Source of the DNA: Vibrio plantisponsor
GTDB taxonomy: Bacteria > Pseudomonadota > Gammaproteobacteria > Enterobacterales > Vibrionaceae
NCBI RefSeq assembly: GCF_013041605.1
Contig: NZ_JABEQC010000001.1
Span: forward strand, 434,001 to 498,000
DNA: 64,000 nt
Direction: 5' to 3'
This document shows, piece after piece, positions 15,839-24,519 of this stretch. Position 1 is the stretch's first letter, and each line of letters opens with the position of its first letter. Below the pieces are notes generated by a model. That model made no database searches. It was not told the DNA's origin and was given only the letters and a program-made list of their open reading frames with translations. A program made the position numbers and the translations under genes.

Positions 15839-17265
15839 TGAAACTTGTTTGGTTACGCCGAGATTTAAGAGCCGTTGATAATACGGCTCTTAACAGCGCA
15901 ATTGAGAGCGGAGAACCCGTCACCGCTGTCTTTATCGCCACGCCTGAGCAATGGCATCAACACCATATGGCTCCCCGTCAGGCTGATCTTATCTATCGTC
16001 GCCTGAGCGCTCTGCAACAAGAGCTTAGAGCGCTTAATATTCCGCTGCTTTATAAGGAAGTGAGTGATTTTGAGCAATCGGCAAACAGCATTGTTGAGAT
16101 AGCGAAGCTGTGTGAAGTTAACGAAGTCTTGGTCAATCAAGATTACGAAGTGAATGAGCAGGCGCGAGATAAACAAGCTCAATCCGCATTAGCACAACAA
16201 GGTATCGGATGGCAGTCGTATCACGACAAATGCATCATCCCCGCAGGCAGTCTGCTCAATAAACAAGGCCAATATTTCAAGGTATTTACGCCTTTTAAAA
16301 AGGCTTGGCTTGCTGTTGCTGGCGTACCCATCATTTCTGCTACCCAAAGTGCAGCCAAAGCAGCGTTAGCAAAAGCAGTGCAACCTTTGGTTTGGAACCA
16401 ACAGCAGTTATTCAGTTATCCGAGAGAAGACAGCTCTGGATGGGAGGTCGATTTTGAGTCGATTCGATCTCAACTGAGATCGTTCTGCCAAGAGCGTATG
16501 GACAGTTACCACGAGCAACGAGATTTTCCTGCCATAGATGGCACCAGCAGTTTGTCTCCTTACTTAGCGATAGGTGCGTTGTCGGCAAGACAATGTATGG
16601 CAAGGCTTTACGCTGAATCCAAAATGGGCTTTTTGTCTCAAGGCGCTCAAACATGGCTGAGTGAGTTGATATGGCGCGAGTTTTATCAGCACTTACTTAC
16701 TTTTGAGCCTAAGTTGTGCAAAGGAAAAGATTTCCTCTACTGGGGGCGTTATGTGAAATGGTGGCAGGAGCATGACCATTTTGAACGTTGGTGTCAGGGA
16801 GAAACGGGCTACCCAATTGTGGATGCGGCCATGAGACAACTGAATCAAACGGGGTGGATGCATAACCGCTTACGAATGATCGTTGCCAGCTTTCTGACCA
16901 AAGATCTGCATATCGACTGGCGTTGGGGCGAACGCTATTTTATGAGCAAGCTTGTTGATGGTGACTACGCGGCAAACAATGGCGGCTGGCAGTGGTGTGC
17001 ATCAACAGGGTGTGATGGTCAGCCGTATTTTCGAATTTTCAATCCGATCACCCAAGGTGAAAAATTTGATGAAAGTGGAGTATTCATTCGCCACTGGATT
17101 CCGGAGTTGAGTTCGGTGCCTGACAAATATATTCATGCCCCTTGGTTATGGGCGGGTGTAAACTCGGTGTTATATCCTTCTCCAATAGTTGATCATAAAG
17201 CGGAAAGAGAAGTAACCTTAGACATGTATAAGCAGGCAAGGGATAAAGATATACATGTTGCGTAA
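15838..17265 (+). CDS. phrB: Deoxyribodipyrimidine photolyase
   Basis: A 475-residue FAD enzyme that splits UV-made cyclobutane pyrimidine dimers using blue light. It starts at a GTG overlapping the MerR stop. The N-terminal Rossmann domain (KLVWLRRDLRAVDN) would hold the antenna chromophore. The C-terminal helical domain has the FAD and DNA contacts: TSSLSPYLAIGALSARQC, WLSELIWREFYQ, the WMHNRLRMIVASFLTKDL segment and DGDYAANNGGWQW. Length and motifs are those of class I CPD photolyases. Its stop lies 10 bases inside the next gene. Confidence 0.95.
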   Translation: MKLVWLRRDLRAVDNTALNSAIESGEPVTAVFIATPEQWHQHHMAPRQADLIYRRLSALQQELRALNIPLLYKEVSDFEQSANSIVEIAKLCEVNEVLVNQDYEVNEQARDKQAQSALAQQGIGWQSYHDKCIIPAGSLLNKQGQYFKVFTPFKKAWLAVAGVPIISATQSAAKAALAKAVQPLVWNQQQLFSYPREDSSGWEVDFESIRSQLRSFCQERMDSYHEQRDFPAIDGTSSLSPYLAIGALSARQCMARLYAESKMGFLSQGAQTWLSELIWREFYQHLLTFEPKLCKGKDFLYWGRYVKWWQEHDHFERWCQGETGYPIVDAAMRQLNQTGWMHNRLRMIVASFLTKDLHIDWRWGERYFMSKLVDGDYAANNGGWQWCASTGCDGQPYFRIFNPITQGEKFDESGVFIRHWIPELSSVPDKYIHAPWLWAGVNSVLYPSPIVDHKAEREVTLDMYKQARDKDIHVA

Positions 17266-18169
17266 GTTATTGGTCATTGGTTGCATAGTGGCGTCCAGTT
17301 TTATGACAAAGGTGTTTGCAGCCACTTATGACTTTCCGATGGAAGGAAGCAGCATGGTGGGAAATGCCCAATACCATGTGATTGAAAAAGGCGAAACATT
17401 AGCGCAAATCGCCAAGCAGTATGACATCGGTTTTTTAGGCTTGATGGCTGCGAATAAAGGCGTTGATCCTTTCCTTCCACAAGAAGGTTATGTACTGACC
17501 ATTCCGTCGCAAATCATTTTGCCCATGGTGCCTTATGAAGGCATCGTGGTGAATCTTGCTGAACTGCGTCTTTACTACTTCAAGCCTGAAGAGAGAAAGG
17601 TGCATATTTTCCCTGTAGGTATCGGTCGAATTGGACGTGATACGCCTGAAATGGAAACCAAGATCAGCCAGAAACGACCAAATCCAACTTGGACTCCACC
17701 GGACTCTATCCGAAAAGAATATCTGCAAAAAGGCATTGAACTGCCAAAAGTTGTTCCTTCAGGTCCAGAGAATCCACTAGGTGAATACGCGCTTCGCCTT
17801 GCCTTTGGTAATGGTGACTACCTGATCCATGGTACCAATAAAGATTTTGGTATTGGTTTGCGTGTAAGTTCTGGCTGTATCCGTATGGAGCCGAAAGATA
17901 TCGAATGGTTGTTCAATCAGGTTGAGCGAGGCGAAAAGGTTCGCATCATTGACGAACCAGTCAAAGTGGCCTTGGAACCTGACAGAAGTGTTTTCGTTGA
18001 AGCGCACGAACCACTGACTCGCAGCGATGGCAGCAAGAAAGATCTCGTTTTACCAGTAGAGCTAAAATGGTGGCTGGATGAGTTTGATAAGTCGGAAGTG
18101 AAAGCAAAAGCGGTGATACTGGCGCAAAACGGAGTGCCGGTCGAAGTGGTTGCTCCAGAATTTGATTAA
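17255..18169 (+). CDS. L,D-transpeptidase with LysM domain (ErfK/YcfS type)
   Basis: A 304-residue exported enzyme. Residues 1-23 are a signal peptide ending in FAA. A LysM peptidoglycan-binding module (YHVIEKGETLAQIAKQYDI) spans about 40-85. The YkuD catalytic domain (about 95-230) shows H192-G-T-N and the nucleophile region S206-S-G-C208-I-R-M. Such enzymes attach Braun-type lipoprotein to peptidoglycan or make 3-3 cross-links in the periplasm. It overlaps phrB by 11 bases, so it is read in the same operon, and is closed by the terminator at 18204. Confidence 0.9.
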   Translation: MLRKLLVIGCIVASSFMTKVFAATYDFPMEGSSMVGNAQYHVIEKGETLAQIAKQYDIGFLGLMAANKGVDPFLPQEGYVLTIPSQIILPMVPYEGIVVNLAELRLYYFKPEERKVHIFPVGIGRIGRDTPEMETKISQKRPNPTWTPPDSIRKEYLQKGIELPKVVPSGPENPLGEYALRLAFGNGDYLIHGTNKDFGIGLRVSSGCIRMEPKDIEWLFNQVERGEKVRIIDEPVKVALEPDRSVFVEAHEPLTRSDGSKKDLVLPVELKWWLDEFDKSEVKAKAVILAQNGVPVEVVAPEFD

Positions 18170-18203
18170 GCTCAGTTCGCTAAAATAGCGAAAGTTGCAT
18201 ACG

Positions 18204-18231
18204 AAAAAGCCGCCTAACAAGGCGGCTTTTT
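18204..18231. terminator. Bidirectional Rho-independent terminator
   Basis: AAAAAGCCGCC, loop TAACAA, GGCGGCTTTTT between the convergent L,D-transpeptidase and pyrC genes. Confidence 0.9.
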
Positions 18232-18249
18232 CATTCAAGAAGAGCAGTG

Positions 18250-19278
18250 TTAAGCAACTTGCCACTGAATTGCTTCTCCAGCGCGAATTGGAACCACTGT
18301 TTCGCCGCCAAAAGGCATGCTTGCAGGAACTTCCCAAGACGCTTTGGTTAGAGTCACAGTGTCTGTGTTGCGTGGAACACCGTAGAAGTCCGGACCATTG
18401 TGGCTAGCGAATGCTTCCAGATTCTCAAGTTTACCTTCTTGCTCGAATACTTCGGCGTACAGTTCCAGTGCCGCGTGAGCCGTGTATGAACCCGCACAAC
18501 CACAAGCCGCTTCTTTCTTGCCTTTAGCGTGAGGCGCTGAGTCTGTTCCTAGGAAAAACTTCTTGTTGCCAGACGTTGCTGCCGCGATAAGCGCATGTTG
18601 GTGAGTTGCACGCTTCAAAATTGGCAGACAGAACAGGTGAGGGCGAATACCGCCAACCAACATATGGTTGCGATTAAACAGCAAGTGGTGAGCAGTAATG
18701 GTTGCTGCCACGTTGTCTGAAGCGTTCTTCACAAAGTTAACCGCTTCTGCGGTTGTGATGTGTTCTAGAACGATTTTAAGGTTAGGGAAATCATTCACGA
18801 TTGGCGCAAGAACGGTTTCTAAGAAGGTCTTTTCACGGTCAAAAATGTCGACTTCGTGAGTGGTCACTTCGCCGTGAACCAGCAGCAACATACCTTCTTC
18901 TTGCATTGCTTGCAGAACTGGGTAAATGTTTTTCGCGTTCGTCACACCCGAGTCAGAGTTGGTCGTTGCACCTGCTGGGTAGAGTTTTGCGGCAACTACA
19001 GCACCAGACGCTTTCGCTTGGCGAATATCGTCAGCTGAGGTGTTATCGGTTAAATACAAAGACATCAAAGGTTGGAACGTAGCACTTGGATTTTGCGCCA
19101 TGATGCGATCACGGTAAGCAAGCGCCATTTCGGTATTGGTCACGGGTGGGACGGTGTTTGGCATAATAAGCGCGCGTCCGTTGTAACGGCTGATATCACG
19201 CACAGTATCAGCAAGAACTTCGCCATCGCGAAGGTGAACGTGCCAGTCGTCAGGACGAGTGATCGTAAGTGTTGTCAT
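18250..19278 (-). CDS. pyrC: Dihydroorotase
   Basis: A 342-residue zinc enzyme of pyrimidine synthesis that interconverts carbamoyl-aspartate and dihydroorotate. The start [20 protein letters not shown] is the canonical one; the longer frame to 19302 is not used. Seen are the first metal motif H-V-H-L-R, the NTVPPVTN substrate loop, the carboxylated lysine region ([10 protein letters not shown]), LVHGE and LEHITT with metal histidines, and the [10 protein letters not shown] aspartate. All catalytic parts are intact and the length is normal for the E. coli type. A PurR-like box lies 60 bases upstream. Confidence 0.96.
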   Translation of the reverse strand: MTTLTITRPDDWHVHLRDGEVLADTVRDISRYNGRALIMPNTVPPVTNTEMALAYRDRIMAQNPSATFQPLMSLYLTDNTSADDIRQAKASGAVVAAKLYPAGATTNSDSGVTNAKNIYPVLQAMQEEGMLLLVHGEVTTHEVDIFDREKTFLETVLAPIVNDFPNLKIVLEHITTAEAVNFVKNASDNVAATITAHHLLFNRNHMLVGGIRPHLFCLPILKRATHQHALIAAATSGNKKFFLGTDSAPHAKGKKEAACGCAGSYTAHAALELYAEVFEQEGKLENLEAFASHNGPDFYGVPRNTDTVTLTKASWEVPASMPFGGETVVPIRAGEAIQWQVA

Positions 19279-19337
19279 GAATTGCTCCCACCATGAAGTC
19301 ATTGGAATGATTGGAGCCTAAAAGAAATTTTGCGTTA

Positions 19338-19353
19338 CGCAAACGCTTCCGTT
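19338..19353. promoter_or_regulatory. Candidate PurR box upstream of pyrC
   Basis: ACGCAAACGCTTCCGT matches the PurR consensus ACGCAAACGTTTGCGT at 14 of 16 positions. In enterobacteria pyrC is a PurR target, so purine-dependent repression of this gene is likely. Confidence 0.6.
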
Positions 19354-19559
19354 TAGGCGACAGGATGATAGAGTAATTGGCTTCTCATTTCATCTTTTAA
19401 TTTGTCAGTTCTGTTTGTTTACAGCAGTTTCTCGCGCCTAATAGATTGAAACGATAGCGTATTTGTGTCATTCATAGCCCTGTTCTGTGATCACTGGAAG
19501 CGAGACGCCTAGGTGGCTCGGATATTTATTTTGTTTAACCATACGTAAGGATGTGTGTC

Positions 19560-21380
19560 ATGTCGTCAGCGGTACTTTCTCAAATCAATGTGTATCCAGT
19601 GAAATCGGTGGGTGGACTCTCTTTATCTACCACATGGGTTGAGAAACAAGGGTTGATGTTTGACCGACGATTTATGCTGGCACTTGCTGATGGCAGTATG
19701 GTGACAGCCCGTAAATACCCGCATATGGTCAAGATTCGATCTAGTCTGACGCCGGATGGTCTGATATTTAGCGCACAGGGTAAATCGCCACTTACGATTC
19801 GTTACGCCGACTTTAAAATGCAGGAGTCACCGGCAACGGTTTGGGATGACCGCTTTATTGCGTACACCACAACAGATGAAGCAGACGACTGGTTCAGTGA
19901 GATTATGGGGCAGCGTGTTGAGCTGTTGTTCACTGGTCAACAGTCCAATCGTGTTCGTGATAAGTTCGGCCATAACGTCAGCTTTGCGGATGGTTACCCG
20001 CTATTAATTATTAGCCAAGGCTCGCTGGATGAGTTGAATCGTCGTAGTCCGGAACATCACAGCATGGATCAGTTTCGCACCAACCTTGTTGTATCAGGTA
20101 CGGAACCTTTTGCGGAAGATGGTTGGAAGCGCATCCGTATTGGTGAAGTGGAATTCGAGGCTCTGAAGCCTTGTGAACGCTGCATTATGACGACGGTGGA
20201 TCTTGAAAAAGGCCAATATCGTCCAACCAAAGAACCACTGCGTACCCTTTCCCAGTTTCGTGCTAACGAGCGCGGTGGCGTATTCTTCGGCCAGAATCTT
20301 GTAGCCAGAAATGAAGGCATGATTCATGCGGGAGACAAGATAGAAGTTCTAGAATACAAAGAGAAAGAGTACTACCCAGATTTAGGGCAGCGTCACTACC
20401 TGATGACTTGTGTTGAGCGTGAAGAAATTGCTCGCGATTTTGTGACTTTCTGGCTGGAGCCGCAACACGGCGTGTTGCCGAATTATCAGCCTGGTCAACA
20501 TTTGCCCATTGAGATTATTGTCGACGGTGAAAACATTGGTCGCTTTTACACTTTGTCTTCAAGCCCTTCTCGTCCGGGACGGCTGGCAATTTCTATTAAG
20601 CGTATTGATGGCGGCCGTGTCTCGAACTGGTTACTTGATAACCTGCAAGTTGGTGACACATTAACAACCCAGACGCCTGATGGCAGTTTTCATTTAACCT
20701 CTGAACATCATAATCAGCCACTGTTGCTACTTTCAGCGGGAAGCGGCGTGACGCCTATGCTGTCTATGCTGCGTTATCTGGCCGATAACCAGCAGATGCG
20801 TGATGTGGTGTTCTATCATCAATGTCGTTCTGTTGAAGACATTCCATGTCGCGAAGAGCTGGAACAACTAGAACTTGCTCATCCTGAACTGAAGGTGTTT
20901 ATATCTCTTTCCCAACCACCAGTTGACTGGTTTGGTTTGAAAGGACGTTTATCTCTGTCACACCTCAAACAGGTGAAAGATGTTGCTTCACGCCAAGTGT
21001 TTGTATGTGGTCCAGATGGTTTTATGCAAAAAGCCAAGAACTTGCTGCTTAAACTAGGTGTGGCTGAAAACGCTTATCACCAAGAAGCCTTTGGCGTAGC
21101 GCAGCAAACCGTCAGAGAATTTAAAACCTTACAGTTAAGTGTTAACGGCAACCTGTTTGAAGGAAATAACCAAAGCACCCTGTTAGAGCAAGCTGAAGCC
21201 GCAGGCGTTCCTATTGCAAACAGTTGTCGCGCCGGATTCTGCGGTGCCTGTAAAGTGAAGGTTGAATCGGGCAAAGTTCATCAGCCAGATGTTCCGGCAT
21301 TGCAAGATCACGAACGTAATATGGGAATGGCTTTAGCGTGTTGCTGTGTACCAGAAACGGATATTGAAGTGGTCAACTAG
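19560..21380 (+). CDS. MOSC - ferredoxin reductase - ferredoxin fusion oxidoreductase
   Basis: A 606-residue protein; the ATG at 19560 has AAGGA at the right distance, unlike the one at 19551. Order of domains: MOSC N-terminal barrel (1-120, INVYPVKSVGG), MOSC (about 125-270) with the likely molybdenum-cofactor cysteine in CERC, an FAD/NAD reductase (about 280-510) with RFYTLSSSPSR, LLSAGSGVTPML and VCGPDGF, and a plant-type [2Fe-2S] ferredoxin (about 520-606) with CRAGFCGAC and a later cysteine. E. coli has these as separate proteins (YcbX; Hcr). The fusion would carry electrons from NAD(P)H to the molybdenum centre, suggesting reduction of N-hydroxylated compounds; the substrate is inferred. 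Confidence 0.88.
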   Translation: MSSAVLSQINVYPVKSVGGLSLSTTWVEKQGLMFDRRFMLALADGSMVTARKYPHMVKIRSSLTPDGLIFSAQGKSPLTIRYADFKMQESPATVWDDRFIAYTTTDEADDWFSEIMGQRVELLFTGQQSNRVRDKFGHNVSFADGYPLLIISQGSLDELNRRSPEHHSMDQFRTNLVVSGTEPFAEDGWKRIRIGEVEFEALKPCERCIMTTVDLEKGQYRPTKEPLRTLSQFRANERGGVFFGQNLVARNEGMIHAGDKIEVLEYKEKEYYPDLGQRHYLMTCVEREEIARDFVTFWLEPQHGVLPNYQPGQHLPIEIIVDGENIGRFYTLSSSPSRPGRLAISIKRIDGGRVSNWLLDNLQVGDTLTTQTPDGSFHLTSEHHNQPLLLLSAGSGVTPMLSMLRYLADNQQMRDVVFYHQCRSVEDIPCREELEQLELAHPELKVFISLSQPPVDWFGLKGRLSLSHLKQVKDVASRQVFVCGPDGFMQKAKNLLLKLGVAENAYHQEAFGVAQQTVREFKTLQLSVNGNLFEGNNQSTLLEQAEAAGVPIANSCRAGFCGACKVKVESGKVHQPDVPALQDHERNMGMALACCCVPETDIEVVN

Positions 21381-21401
21381 GCGCATTTCTTCGCCTTATA
21401 G

Positions 21402-21438
21402 AAAAACAGCCAACTATTATTAGCTGGCTGTTTTTTTT
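21402..21438. terminator. Rho-independent terminator
   Basis: AAAACAGCCA and TGGCTGTTTT arms with T8 on the plus strand, between convergent genes ending at 21380 and 21448. Confidence 0.85.
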
Positions 21439-21447
21439 AATCTTCTT

Positions 21448-22056
21448 TTAAAGAGATTTGCCAAGCACTAACTGGCACATTTGTTCGAACTGCACGGCAT
21501 TGCCTGAAAACAGTTCATCAATCACTATCTGGGTTTTTATGCCGGAAAGCTTACGCTTCATGGCTTCTCTTACGAGTAAAGCTACATGATGTTCTTTGTT
21601 AATGGCTCCCTGCTGATTCGGCTGCCAGCGAGCAAACTGTTGGCTTAAGCCATTTTCTACAAGCTTTGGCTCAAGTTTTTTGACTTCATCTTTGAGTACT
21701 TGCAACAAATGCGGGTACACTTCGTCACCTGCATTGGTCGACTGTATGCGACTAAGCAGTGCCGAACTTAATTCTGTCAGTGTGATGAATCCAGATTGAT
21801 GAGGAAACTCATCTCGCAGACGAACTGAAAAATCGACTCGAGTGATGTGAGTATTTGGCAAAAAGGTGAGGGAGCATAAACATTCGATAGGGATCCAAAT
21901 CGCTTGTCCTGCTTCAATGGCGTACTCTTGTTTGCCCAATTTGAATAGAGCAAGGCCATTGTTAACCTTGACTAAACTATGCTTTGTTGCACGCTTACGC
22001 GGTGTGACTTCCAGATATGGAAATAAGCAGGTTTCAGATTGAATAGCGTAGTTCAT
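21448..22056 (-). CDS. Cupin-like protein resembling the sensor half of AraC regulators
   Basis: A 202-residue protein. I start it at 22056 because TGAGG lies eight bases before this ATG; longer in-frame starts at 22068 and 22113 exist. Residues about 10-75 form a cupin barrel pattern (HSLVKVNNGLALF ... YAIEAGQAIWIPIE) like the ligand-binding half of AraC-family regulators. The C-terminal 100 residues are helical but show no usual AraC double helix-turn-helix. It may bind a small molecule or partner without binding DNA. It is divergent from the acyltransferase gene. Confidence 0.65.
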   Translation of the reverse strand: MNYAIQSETCLFPYLEVTPRKRATKHSLVKVNNGLALFKLGKQEYAIEAGQAIWIPIECLCSLTFLPNTHITRVDFSVRLRDEFPHQSGFITLTELSSALLSRIQSTNAGDEVYPHLLQVLKDEVKKLEPKLVENGLSQQFARWQPNQQGAINKEHHVALLVREAMKRKLSGIKTQIVIDELFSGNAVQFEQMCQLVLGKSL

Positions 22057-22301
22057 ACAAGGCCTCATAAAATTAAGGGCGCTAAGATTAACGTTTATCC
22101 ACTCAAAAGCCAAATATCGAGTTGTGGATCTCTTAGCTGCGGACTAACCGCAATGCCTATCAGTTAGGAGATAGAAGGAAAACAGACAGAAACTTATTTT
22201 TGATTTTCTGGTCTGACCTTGTAATTTATGTGCTTATGATAGCTGCGAGCTAATGCGAGTGCGCGTAGAATAAGCCAGTTTTTTATTTGATGTACGAGAA
22301 T

Positions 22302-23405
22302 ATGACTTCAACCACCGACCCGTATCAAGAGATTCGTCCCTATAACGACGAAGAAATTCCCGCAGCCATCGAACGTCTAATTAATGATGAAGAATTTATC
22401 ACAGCGATTCTCGATCATCGTTTTGAGCGTCAACCTTCATGGCTAAAAACGATGATGGGCCCATTCGTAAAAGCTTACCTTAAGTTTAAGTGGGCAAAGC
22501 TGACTTCGGTTGATGCCATTCAGCTAGAAGTGAAAAAGTATTTAGAAAAAACGTTGGAGCACACCACCAAAGGTGTGACTTACAGTGGCTTGAACAAACT
22601 AGATAAGAATACTGCTTACCTGTTTGTGTCTAATCACCGTGATATCGCGATGGATCCTGCGTTGGTTAACTACGGTTTGTATGAGTCAGGGCACCGTACA
22701 GTTCGTATTGCGATTGGCGATAACTTGCTGAAGAAGCCTTGTGCCACAGAACTGATGCGATTGAACAAAAGCTTTATCGTTAAGCGCTCAGCCAAAGCTC
22801 CACGTGAAATGATGAAAGCTCTGGGTACTTTGTCTGGCTATATCAAGCACTCTTTGGATACAGGGCATTCAATTTGGATTGCTCAAAAAGAAGGTCGCGC
22901 TAAAGACGGTAACGATTTTACCGATCCTGCGATCCTAAAAATGTTTAACGTCGAAGGTCGTAAACAGAAGGTTGAGTTTTCTGAGTACATTAAATCGTTA
23001 AGAATTGTGCCAGTTTCAATTTCTTATGAAAACGATCCTTGTGATATCGCCAAGGCGCGCGAGCTTTATGAAAAAGCGACCCATGGTAAATACGAAAAAG
23101 GCGAGTTTGAAGATATCGAAAGTATCATTCAGGGCATCATCGGCGACAAAGGTCGAGTTCATGTCGCATTTGGTAACGTGATCACTGAGACTTACGAAAC
23201 GCCGGAAGAACTTGCGCAAGAGATTGACCGTCAAATCCACGCGAACTACAAGTTATATCCAATCAACTTGTTAGCGGCTGGACGTGAAGATGCAGACATT
23301 ACACCAGCGGTAAAAGCGAAATTGGAACAAAAGCTGTCACAGCTTCCACTGAACGCTCATCAGTACCTGCTTGATAGCTACGCAAACCCAGTGCGTAATC
23401 AATAG
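22302..23405 (+). CDS. PlsC-type acyltransferase
   Basis: A 367-residue protein of the glycerophosphate/lysophosphatidate acyltransferase superfamily. The catalytic H-x4-D motif is N-H-R-D-I-A-M-D at about residues 112-119, followed by a KSFIVKRS block and a substrate motif with EGRAKDG near 200. There is no clear membrane segment, so it is probably a peripheral enzyme. The start is uncertain: TTG 22287, ATG 22290 and ATG 22302 are in frame; I prefer the last by family-like N-terminus. The fatty acyl acceptor is unknown. A terminator follows at 23422. Confidence 0.85.
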   Translation: MTSTTDPYQEIRPYNDEEIPAAIERLINDEEFITAILDHRFERQPSWLKTMMGPFVKAYLKFKWAKLTSVDAIQLEVKKYLEKTLEHTTKGVTYSGLNKLDKNTAYLFVSNHRDIAMDPALVNYGLYESGHRTVRIAIGDNLLKKPCATELMRLNKSFIVKRSAKAPREMMKALGTLSGYIKHSLDTGHSIWIAQKEGRAKDGNDFTDPAILKMFNVEGRKQKVEFSEYIKSLRIVPVSISYENDPCDIAKARELYEKATHGKYEKGEFEDIESIIQGIIGDKGRVHVAFGNVITETYETPEELAQEIDRQIHANYKLYPINLLAAGREDADITPAVKAKLEQKLSQLPLNAHQYLLDSYANPVRNQ

Positions 23406-23421
23406 CGCATAAATAGAACGA

Positions 23422-23453
23422 AAAAAAGAGAAGCGATTTGGCTTCTCTTTTTT
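23422..23453. terminator. Bidirectional Rho-independent terminator
   Basis: AAAAAAGAGAAGC, a 6-base loop, GCTTCTCTTTTTT between the convergent acyltransferase and LRR-like genes. Confidence 0.9.
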
Positions 23454-23475
23454 GTTTCTGGCTTTGGTGCTCGGC

Positions 23476-24090
23476 TTAGCGAGCAACGGCTCCGCCTAAG
23501 GTCAAATTTTTCGGCCATTTTGTAATGACATTACCGCCTAGGTAGATGTTGCCTTTCACTGTCATTGTGTCTGGGAATGTGACGATTTTTGAGCCGCCAA
23601 TATAAAGGCTGCCTTCAATCACAATTCCCTCGGGGAGTTCAGTTAATGGTGTTCTGGCTACGCTCAAATCCCCTTTGACTGTCATCGCTGGTGGCAGTTG
23701 CTCTAGTGGCGTATCGGTAAAGTTAAGGAACCCGCCAACTTGAATTCGCGCAGGCCAGATTTTGATTTGCGAACCGAGAAAATTTGCATAACCACGAATC
23801 TTTGTGCCACGTTGAATGCGTTCAAGCTGGCTATTTGACGCATCTAAACTTCCCATCACAGTTAAGCCTTTTGGCAGTGATGTTATCGACGTTTTTGCGA
23901 TGTTGAGATTGCCTTTAACCTCTAGCCCGTCAGGTAAGCTGGTATACGGTTTATTTCGCAAATCAAGGTTACCGTAATTATCCAGATGATTAAGTATGCG
24001 GTACTGATCGAGAGGTGCAGCATTCAAAGGTAATGAGTATAAAGCAATGCAAAGCGCCCAAGCAGAGAAACGCCAAGTTGAGAAAGACAT
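23476..24090 (-). CDS. Exported protein with leucine-rich-like short repeats
   Basis: A 204-residue protein started at 24090, where a signal peptide begins (Trp/Ala/Leu-rich stretch ending LNAAP). The mature part is made of about eight repeats of roughly 20 residues, each with a G-N/S-L-x-I/V/A step and an L-P-x-G turn (for example TSLPDGLEVKGNLNI, TELPEGIVIEGSLYI). This gives a right-handed solenoid such as LRR or pentapeptide-like coils. It is likely periplasmic or surface-located and binds protein or sugar. No enzyme motif is seen. A longer frame up to 24168 would hide the signal peptide and is rejected. Confidence 0.75.
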   Translation of the reverse strand: MSFSTWRFSAWALCIALYSLPLNAAPLDQYRILNHLDNYGNLDLRNKPYTSLPDGLEVKGNLNIAKTSITSLPKGLTVMGSLDASNSQLERIQRGTKIRGYANFLGSQIKIWPARIQVGGFLNFTDTPLEQLPPAMTVKGDLSVARTPLTELPEGIVIEGSLYIGGSKIVTFPDTMTVKGNIYLGGNVITKWPKNLTLGGAVAR

Positions 24091-24181
24091 GTTTTTCCTA
24101 AATCTCGTCACAGTATTAACGATAGTATCGGCAGGAGTGGCGATGTCTTCAATGAAGAACAAAATCACAGGGAGAAGATCA

Positions 24182-24208
24182 CAAAAGCGAGCTGGGTGCT
24201 CGCTTTTG
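24182..24208 (-). terminator. Terminator-like hairpin after the DUF406 gene
   Basis: CAAAAGCGAGC, loop of five, GCTCGCTTTTG. A strong 11-bp perfect stem with a short T-run in the stem, just past the DUF406 gene on the minus strand. Confidence 0.65.
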
Positions 24209-24216
24209 AAGAGATA

Positions 24217-24519
24217 TTATCGCATCAGTGAACGCGATTTAAGTTCGAAGATGAGCTTCTCTGCACTCACTTCAAATTTGAAACGTGCATTCAGCTCAGT
24301 TGTGTTTTCATCGATAGGTGTTGATTCAAACTCTACCGCTGCGCACACTTCTTTTGCCAGAGCAATATACTTGTCTAATTCGCTTTTTAGTTGGTCTTGA
24401 CTCGGTGCGAAAATAGTCACTTCTGCAACTTCATCACCCTCTTTGATAAAAAAGCCCATTTCAGCAGAACAACCACAAGCTTCACAAACTTGGTTTACTT
24501 CACAGCTTTCGTTACTCAT
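24217..24519 (-). CDS. DUF406 family protein (YfcZ/YiiS-like)
   Basis: A 100-residue protein with the family's cysteine-rich start (CEVNQVCEACGCSAEMGFFI) and a following alpha/beta half with AEKLIFELKSRSL at the end. Length and order match YfcZ/YiiS proteins of E. coli, whose role is not known. The cysteine cluster could hold a metal. It is a single-gene unit on the minus strand. Confidence 0.88.
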   Translation of the reverse strand: MSNESCEVNQVCEACGCSAEMGFFIKEGDEVAEVTIFAPSQDQLKSELDKYIALAKEVCAAVEFESTPIDENTTELNARFKFEVSAEKLIFELKSRSLMR

